This document shows, one piece after another, positions 57,763 through 64,000 of a DNA stretch of 64,000 bases. Every line of letters starts with the position of its first letter. Positions within the stretch are counted from its first letter, which is position 1. The DNA comes from Armillaria gallica. Taxonomy: Eukaryota > Basidiomycota > Agaricomycetes > Agaricales > Physalacriaceae. The notes below the pieces were generated by a model that did no database searches, was not told the origin of the DNA, and saw only the letters and a program-made list of their open reading frames with translations. A program made the translations under genes and the position numbers. The DNA lies in contig JBANDB010000005.1 in assembly GCA_037576215.1 (NCBI GenBank), positions 5,270,001 to 5,334,000 on the forward strand, written 5' to 3'.

Positions 57763-59960
57763 ATGGCCTCCAATACCGGGTTCGTCGAGCGCGTACATGA
57801 CTTTGTTGCCGAGAACAAGAAGGCCGTTCTCATTGGAACAGCAGCCGCTGCTATCGCTGTCGGCGGCGCTGTCTACTACGCCTCGACATCCAGACCCGCA
57901 GACGGGACGGACTTGGAAAAGGGTGACAAAAAGGACAGGAAGAAGTCGTCGAAAGGAACGAAGAAAAAGAAGTCCGTCAAGGATAAGGACGGTCCTATCC
58001 TCGAGGAGCGGAAGCCAAAAGTCCAGGAGGAAGCCGGCGGTGAGCACCGTATTCATCTGAACATTGCACGTCGTGATATCCTCCAGACGATGCTGTGCTG
58101 AACGACGAGCAAATTTCTGCCCTGTCAACTGAGGTCAGTGTCATTTCGCGTCCAACTGACGACTGTGTCTTATATGCGGGCTGTAGGAACGGACAGCACT
58201 TGCGACTTCCTACAAAGCGAAGGGCAATGCATCTTATCAACAGCGCCAGTTCACCACAGCCGCCGAACTGTATACTCGTGCGATCCAAGTCTCGCCGAAA
58301 GCTGAACCTGTATTTTACAGCAACCGCGCTGCGTGTATGTCTTTGTAACCACTAAACAGAATACATCTCAGTGTTTTTTATAGGCTACATGAACAGCTCA
58401 CCTCCAAAATACGAACTCGTTATCGAAGACTGCAACGAGGCACTCAAGCTGGACCCAAAATACATCAAGGCAATGAACCGCAGGGCCACCGCTTTTGAAG
58501 CACTTCAGCGATACGAGGATGCCCTTCGCGACTTCACAGCCTCTACGATACTCGACAAGTTCACCAACAAGTCTTCCGGGGAGTCTGTAGAGCGAGTATT
58601 ACGCTCCCTGGCTTCGAAAAAGGCGGCCGACATTCTCGCGCACCGGCAACCTCGCCTGCCTTCCTTCACCTTCATCTCAGCTTACTTTGCGGCGTTCAGG
58701 TCCAGAGCGCACCCTACACTTCCGGAGAACCCGTCGCAGGGCGATAACACGCTTCTGCTCGCGCTGCAGGCCCTCGACGCGTCAGATTACGCTCACTCGG
58801 TATCCTTGGTGAACGAAGCTCTCGAACAGGGTATTTCTTGGCCCATCGGAAAAGCGGAGGCTCTCAATCTTCGTGGTACCTTCAAGTATGTGTGCGGATG
58901 TGTTTATCTTATGGGTCGAAATTCATTGAACGTGCAGATTCCTCATGGGCGAGATCGAAGACGCAAAGTCTGACCTTCAACAGTCAATAGATATCGACCC
59001 ATCGTTCACGCAGAGCTTGGTGAAGATTGCTAGTGTGTATATGGAGCAGGGAGACCCTCAGAAAGCTTTCGAGTGCTTCGAGGATGCAATCAAACACAAC
59101 CCTGATGATCCCGACATTTATTACCATCGCGGTCAAGGTGAGTTGTTATCCCCCTGTATACTCCACGGCTTGACATAACTTTTCAGTTTTGTTTATCCTC
59201 AACAAATTCAAGGAGGCCGCGGATAACTATACAAAGTCTACTGAATTGGATGACAAGTTCGTATTCAGCCATATACAATTGGCTGTTGCAGAGTATAAGC
59301 AAGACAATCTCGCGAAGAGCATGGGACAGTTCCGGCGGACGATGGTCGCCTTCCCTCAACGAAGCGAGCCCCAAAATTACTAGTTAGTCGTCTGTGTTTT
59401 TTCTCTTCCTGGCTAAATATTCTCCCAGCGGTGAGCTGTTGCTCGACCAACAACGGTACCCGGACGCCGTAGAGAAATTTGAGCGGGCGATCGAGTTGGA
59501 GAAACTGAAAAAGTAGGCTTCAAGCACGAAAAGCCTGTGTCTGACGCTAACATGAACCTAGAACCACTTCCCCGCCAAATGTCCTATCTCTGGTGAATAA
59601 GGGTCTGGCGTTATACCAGTGGAAGCAAGATATCGGACCGGCAGAGCGCTGTTGCAACGAGGCCCTCCGGATTGACCCGGACTGCGATGCTGCCGTCGCC
59701 ACGCTCGCTCAACTCAGCTTACAGCAGGGACAGCTCGACAAGGCTGTGGAATACTTCATTAGACAAGCCGAACTTGCGAGGACGGAGCCGGAGCTGATCA
59801 ACGCCTTGACATACCAATATGTGAGTGTTCGCCCCATGCTCGTTTTCCGCTTGTTAATACTGGTATGCGACCACAGGCGACATCATCGCAATTGGAATTC
59901 TTGAAAAATTATCCAGACATGGCGGCGCAGCTTAGCCCTCTCGCCAGGGGAATGTCATAA
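57763..59960 (+). CDS. TOM70: Mitochondrial import receptor TOM70
   Basis: Nine exons (57763-58039, 58087-58133, 58187-58334, 58384-58885, 58938-59137, 59187-59382, 59429-59512, 59562-59820, 59877-59960) give 598 aa in frame. An N-terminal anchor ([21 protein letters not shown], about residues 20-40) is followed by a Lys-rich linker and then tetratricopeptide repeats ([70 protein letters not shown] and others). Tom70 sits in the outer mitochondrial membrane, receives carrier preproteins together with Hsp70/Hsp90, and passes them to the TOM pore. Length and order match the fungal family. The last exon is short and ends PLARGMS. Confidence 0.93.
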
Positions 59961-60135
59961 AGAAAGGTCGTCCGAATGCCTCCTCCGCTCATGACCATCT
60001 ACTTTATCACATCTGTTATCTCGTATTCATCTCGTCCCTAGCTTACAGTTACTGCAATGCACCCTCTACTCCACGTGAAGACGCGATCCGATCCTGTAAA
60101 TCATGCGTCATAATATGTCATAAGCCCCAGAGTCT

Positions 60136-60143
60136 TATAAAAG
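60136..60143 (+). promoter_or_regulatory. TATA box of the SDR gene
   Basis: TATAAAAG lies about 45 bases before the start codon at 60188. Confidence 0.5.
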
Positions 60144-60187
60144 GCAAGTTGAACTTGAAGTCGTAAGTATTCTCGCCCTTCATCACG

Positions 60188-60970
60188 ATGCCTTCACCTT
60201 TCATTCTTGTCTGTCCTTCATCGCGAGGCTTGTCGTTCGCTTTGACACGTCACCTGCTGAAGACAACTACGTTGCCTGTCTACGCGACCCATCGCTCTGG
60301 CGAGCCGGAAACACTCAAGCAGAAACTCATTTCACAGCTCGATGTAGATCCAGCGCGGCTAAATCTCTTGCCTCTCGACCTGTCTTCCGAAAGCAGCATC
60401 TCGCATGCAGCGGATAGCCTTGCAGCATCGCTCAAATCGCACGACGAGTCGTTCATCCACACCGCCTTCCTCACTGGAGGCATTCTGCACGCCGAGAAGC
60501 AGCCCCAGGATCTCGACCTAGGCGATATCAAATCTACCTTCGATATCAACGTTATCTCCCATCTCCTCCTCATCAAGAACTTCTCGCGCTTCCTCCCTTC
60601 GTCGCAGATGAAAAAGTCTATGGAGCACGGGCCCGCCAAATGGGTACACGTCTCCGCACGGGTTGGATCGATTTCTGACAACCGCCTCGGAGGATGGTAC
60701 TCTCACCGCGCCTCGAAGGCAGCGTTGAACCAAGTCGTTAAGACGTTCGACTTGCATCTCGCGCAGAAGAATATTCCTGCGATATGTGTTGGGATGCATC
60801 CGGGGACGATGAAGACGGACTTGAGTAAGGACTTCTGGGGAGGAGTCCGTGATGACCAGTTGTTTGAGCCGGCAGACGCTGCGGAGAAGGTTGCGCGCGT
60901 CGTCAACGACCTAGGAGAGGAGCATCGAGGCCGCATCTGGGACTGGGCACAAAAGGAAGTTTTACCTTGA
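60188..60970 (+). CDS. Short-chain dehydrogenase/reductase
   Basis: One exon, 260 aa, ATG at 60188. The nucleotide-binding start is FILVCPSSRGLSFALTRHLL, with SSRG in place of the usual TGxxxGxG, and PLDLSSESS follows at the acidic loop. The structural Asn lies in FDINVISHLLL and the catalytic Ser in VHVSARVGS. In the active-site motif the residue expected to be the Tyr of YxxxK is His (WYSHRASKAALN), which leaves only the preceding Tyr. PxGxxxTDLS is present near residue 205. SDRs use NAD(P)H to reduce or oxidise alcohols and ketones; without the Tyr the enzyme may use the neighbouring Tyr or be non-catalytic. Close relatives may share this feature. Substrate unknown. Confidence 0.85.
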   Translation: MPSPFILVCPSSRGLSFALTRHLLKTTTLPVYATHRSGEPETLKQKLISQLDVDPARLNLLPLDLSSESSISHAADSLAASLKSHDESFIHTAFLTGGILHAEKQPQDLDLGDIKSTFDINVISHLLLIKNFSRFLPSSQMKKSMEHGPAKWVHVSARVGSISDNRLGGWYSHRASKAALNQVVKTFDLHLAQKNIPAICVGMHPGTMKTDLSKDFWGGVRDDQLFEPADAAEKVARVVNDLGEEHRGRIWDWAQKEVLP

Positions 60971-62487
60971 CATTCTAATTGTACAATGTAGATTTGTTCC
61001 AAGCCAGTTCAGTTATTAGCCAATGCCAGTTGCCGTGTCCATTGCGATTTTTCAGATGATATGTTTTCATACTCAAGAGTCTCTGCGTGTTCCAAATCAG
61101 TGACCATGACGCACAGTTCAGCCTTGAGAATTTAAGAGTCGACTTCTCAAGCACAAGCTCTGTTCTAAAACGCGAGTATTGTCTGTTCACTCATACAGAA
61201 GTTGCTCCACTACCACCATGGCACATGGCACGCCATGTTAGGGCTGTGGACACGGCTTGGGACCTTGTGCCGTTACCAACACCACCTAAATGCTGCATCA
61301 TAGACTGCTGAACCTGCGGAATCTTATTCGTGAATCTGCCCGAAAAACTGTGAGTGTGGTATGTGTATTTGAACAATATCGTGGTTTATGTGACTATGTT
61401 GTCTTTCGCGACTGACTGACCGAACGCCAGAATTGATACCAGTTCCACACAATCAGTGGGATCCCACGGCCCGACCGACCCGATGTGCCGGCTTGGCGGG
61501 CCGCAACCCCCTTGCCGGGGATCGTCACCGTCCTGGGGGACCTTTCCCGTCTCCGTTCCTCTCTCATTATTGCCTACAACTAGCCCTGCTTTTGCTGCTC
61601 ACCAATGCGTGCTTTGAGTTCAACATTCAGGACTCTTGGTTGCCAATCTTCGTGGTACCCGTGTAGGCATATGCATCTTCCACTACGTAAATCGTAAGAA
61701 AGGTTCGCTAAGCATCACTAATTCGTTTCATGAGCTAACGGTTTCGATGTTGAACCTATCAATGGAACCGTTTCGCTATCTTTCCCTAACCTAAAAGTTT
61801 CTTAGGTAGCGTCAAGTCAAGGCCTCAAGCACAGCGACGACCCTCATCTTTAAGCTGCACAGCGAGAACCATGCGCTAGAGGATGTCCACGGACCTTGCT
61901 TCAGCTATATGGACTTCGTTCCACCGCCACTTCGCAAGGTAATAACCGTCTAGATAGTCTGACGCTACGGGCTAGATCTGGATACGCCGCTTCTGATTGC
62001 GGGGGATATTCTCAATAGCTCAAGGGCTTCGTGCTCTGCCTGAGGTTCGTCTTCGTTTGTGAGTTGAGGACGAGCGCAAACAGTACTACACTCTATGAGA
62101 TGGTGTCTGTCTTTATTGAAAATTTATTCTACAGAAGAACTGAAAAGACACTCTATTTCGTGCTTTACTTTGCGCGTTGTATTGTCTTTTGCTACTGTGA
62201 TCTATGGCTGTTTTAACTGCACCACCAGTACTAGTCCTACACGAGTTGACCGGGATCCCATGGCCCCACATACTCGTCTTCGATGCAAGATGCCGATGGA
62301 GCTCGGATGCTGATGAAACTATATAAGTCACTGTGCAACTCAACGCAAGATATGACGCTGGGGCCGAGACTGCACCCGGAGCGGACCTTTGAAGTCCGTG
62401 GGGGGTCAGGCAGCGACTTTGCGACCTGAGCGGCACAACACTGCTGACTGATACCTCAAGGTTACAAATGCACATTTTTTCTTCATG
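60971..62487. other. Intergenic, no gene seen
   Basis: 1.5 kb between two plus-strand genes. A GC-rich stretch with CCG/CGG repeats lies at about 61466-61540, where zinc-cluster factors could bind. The open frames here are short and unsupported. Confidence 0.5.
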
Positions 62488-62494
62488 TATAAAA
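62488..62494 (+). promoter_or_regulatory. TATA box of the aldo/keto reductase gene
   Basis: TATAAAA lies 38 bases before the start codon at 62532. Confidence 0.5.
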
Positions 62495-62531
62495 TGGCCT
62501 GCAGCTCTCATTGTATCCCAGCCAGCCCATT

Positions 62532-63886
62532 ATGTCTCTCTTTCAAGTCGCCAGCGATCCTCCTACCAAGCTCGGTATCTATCGTGTCCTGTCCTCTCGC
62601 GCATGGGGTGAGGGTGTCTCCTTTGGCCCTAGGTGCTATGAGTATCGGTAATAAATGGGACGCCTTTGGTATGGGCTCCATGAATAAGGAGTCTAGCTTC
62701 AAGCTCCTAGACGCGTATTTTGATATGGGCGGAAACTACATCGATACTGCGAATAACTAGTAAGTAACTGGTTCCTTCACACCATACCCGTTTCAAATCA
62801 TGTTCTACAGTCAGGATGAGACATCTGAAGAGTTCATTGGTGAATGGGCGGAGAAGCGAGGAATACGGGATCAACTGGTCATTGCGACGAAGGTACGTTC
62901 GATATTGTCCATTTACTCCATAAGCAAGGCTGAAGTCGTCTCTTCATAGTACAGCACAAACTACAAGCGCGGAAACGACATTATTGCGCAGAAGGTCAAC
63001 TACGTAGGGAACAGCACCAAGTCTATGTACCTCAGCGTGGAAGCGAGTCTTAAAAAACTGCGAACATCGTACATCGACATCCTATACCTTCATTGGTGGG
63101 ACTACGAGACGTCGATACCAGAAGTCATGGACAACCTGCACAACCTTGTCGCGGCGCAGAAGGTTCTCTACCTCGGTATCTCCGATACACCCGCTTGGGT
63201 TGTCTCTCAGGTAAACCAGTACGCCATGGATCACGGCAAGACACCATTCGTCATCTATCAGGGTAAATGGAACATTTTGGATCGCTCGTTCGAGCGTGAG
63301 ATCATCCCCATGGCTAAATCACTCGGCTTGGCGATCTCTCCATGGTGTGTACTTGCGGAAGGGAGGCTGCGGACGGACGCGGAGGAACATCAGCGCGGGG
63401 TGACGGGAGAGAAGGGACGTACGATGTTTGGTCCTGACTGGGAGCGTACGGAGGTAGAGGTCAAGGTGTGTAGAGCGTTGGAGAAGGTGGCAGCCGAGGT
63501 TGGCGTCGGGTCCAACATCAGGGCGGGTGAGTGGGGATCATCATGTGTTGCTGCAGATATCTGACATGTATGGCGATAGTGGCGATCGCGTACGTGATGC
63601 ATAAAGCACCTAACGTCTTTCCAATCATCGGTGGCCGAAAGGTTAAGCATCTCAAGGCGAACCTAGTGGCGCTGGACATTTCGTTGTCCAAGGAGCAAAT
63701 CGAGTACTTAGACGGTGCTGTGCCTTTTGATCCTGGGTTCCCTATGACGATGATAGTAAGCTTTTTTTCTTCTACCCTTTTTTTTGTCTGATAAAAGTGT
63801 AGGGCGACGGAACGAGTTATTCTTTCTTCCTTTCGTCGACCGCGAAGATGGCGAAGCAACCGGCCTTGCAACGTATCAAGCCTTGA
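62532..63886 (+). CDS. Aldo/keto reductase of the aryl-alcohol dehydrogenase type, frameshift near the start
   Basis: Exons 62532-62759, 62811-62892, 62950-63526, 63580-63755 and 63803-63886, about 380 aa when corrected. The first ATG gives the conserved start [20 protein letters not shown], but after VLSSRA the frame must change to give [18 protein letters not shown]. One base too many (or two too few) lies between about 62591 and 62605. The exon 1 length (228 nt) fits the phase of exon 2 only if this is corrected. The AKR tetrad is visible: Asp and Tyr in DTANNYQ, Lys in VIATKY and His in LHWWDY. The cofactor site includes [12 protein letters not shown]. Fungal aryl-alcohol dehydrogenases reduce aromatic aldehydes with NADPH and often act with peroxide-producing oxidases in wood decay; the true substrate is not shown here. 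Confidence 0.9.
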
Positions 63887-64000
63887 CCGAATGTTACTTT
63901 GTGCTTCTGGTTTTCGTACAGTGAATACTAAACAGATATACCCGCTGTACAATTTATGGAAGCAATCACAACCTTCATCCTGCATCGACTGTATTTAGCA
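63887..64000. other. 3' flank
   Basis: Likely the 3' UTR of the aldo/keto reductase gene. Nothing else seen before the window ends. Confidence 0.5.

Overview
The window is nuclear DNA of a filamentous basidiomycete, most likely an agaricomycete. Genes are dense and split by many introns of about 45-60 nt with GTRNGT donors and YAG acceptors. The HET-like gene, the coiled-coil F-box gene and the aryl-alcohol-dehydrogenase-type reductase are of kinds typical of mushroom-forming fungi. No rRNA, tRNA, CRISPR array or intact transposon was seen. Exon models were built by hand from frame, phase and splice consensus, so family assignments rest on remembered family features, not on a database search.

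Layout. 1-3.26 kb: no supported gene. 3.3-11.5 kb: an EOS1-like N-glycosylation protein (+), DPH2 of diphthamide synthesis (-) and, divergent from it, a TPR protein of the YPP1/TTC7 type (+). 11.7-14.7 kb: an orphan 292-aa protein (+) and a HET-domain gene broken by an in-frame stop (-). 14.7-18.1 kb: gene-poor. 18.1-26.1 kb, all minus strand: a VWA/MED25-like protein, ORC5, an alpha/beta hydrolase, a GNAT acetyltransferase and a small ORF. 27.4-28.5 kb: a secreted, Cys-rich, GPI-type protein (+). 28.8-38.7 kb, all minus: cofactor-independent phosphoglycerate mutase, the CAAX protease STE24, a 15-exon cytochrome P450 and ATG22. 40.6-44.0 kb: a 19-exon OPT oligopeptide transporter (+). 45.2-50.3 kb: RFT1 (-), divergent from a 668-aa protein of unknown function (+). 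50.5-54.3 kb: a RhoGEF (-), divergent from a small Cys-rich protein (+). 55.7-60.0 kb: an F-box protein (-), divergent from TOM70 (+). 60.2-63.9 kb: a short-chain dehydrogenase and an aldo/keto reductase (both +).

How the genes relate. This is mostly a housekeeping neighbourhood, not a biosynthetic cluster. EOS1 and RFT1 both touch N-glycosylation. YPP1 and the RhoGEF belong to plasma-membrane and polarity signalling. ATG22, OPT, STE24 and TOM70 are membrane or organelle functions. Several pairs are divergent and share short intergenic promoters (DPH2/YPP1, RFT1/unknown, RhoGEF/small Cys-rich, F-box/TOM70).

The most notable signal is a set of apparent reading-frame breaks in otherwise well-conserved genes: phosphoglycerate mutase, STE24, the GPI protein and the aldo/keto reductase each carry a small indel, some in short homopolymers, and the HET gene has a TAA. 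Sequencing or assembly error is the simplest explanation for the indels. The HET stop could be a true null allele. I did not find a convincing new multi-gene system.
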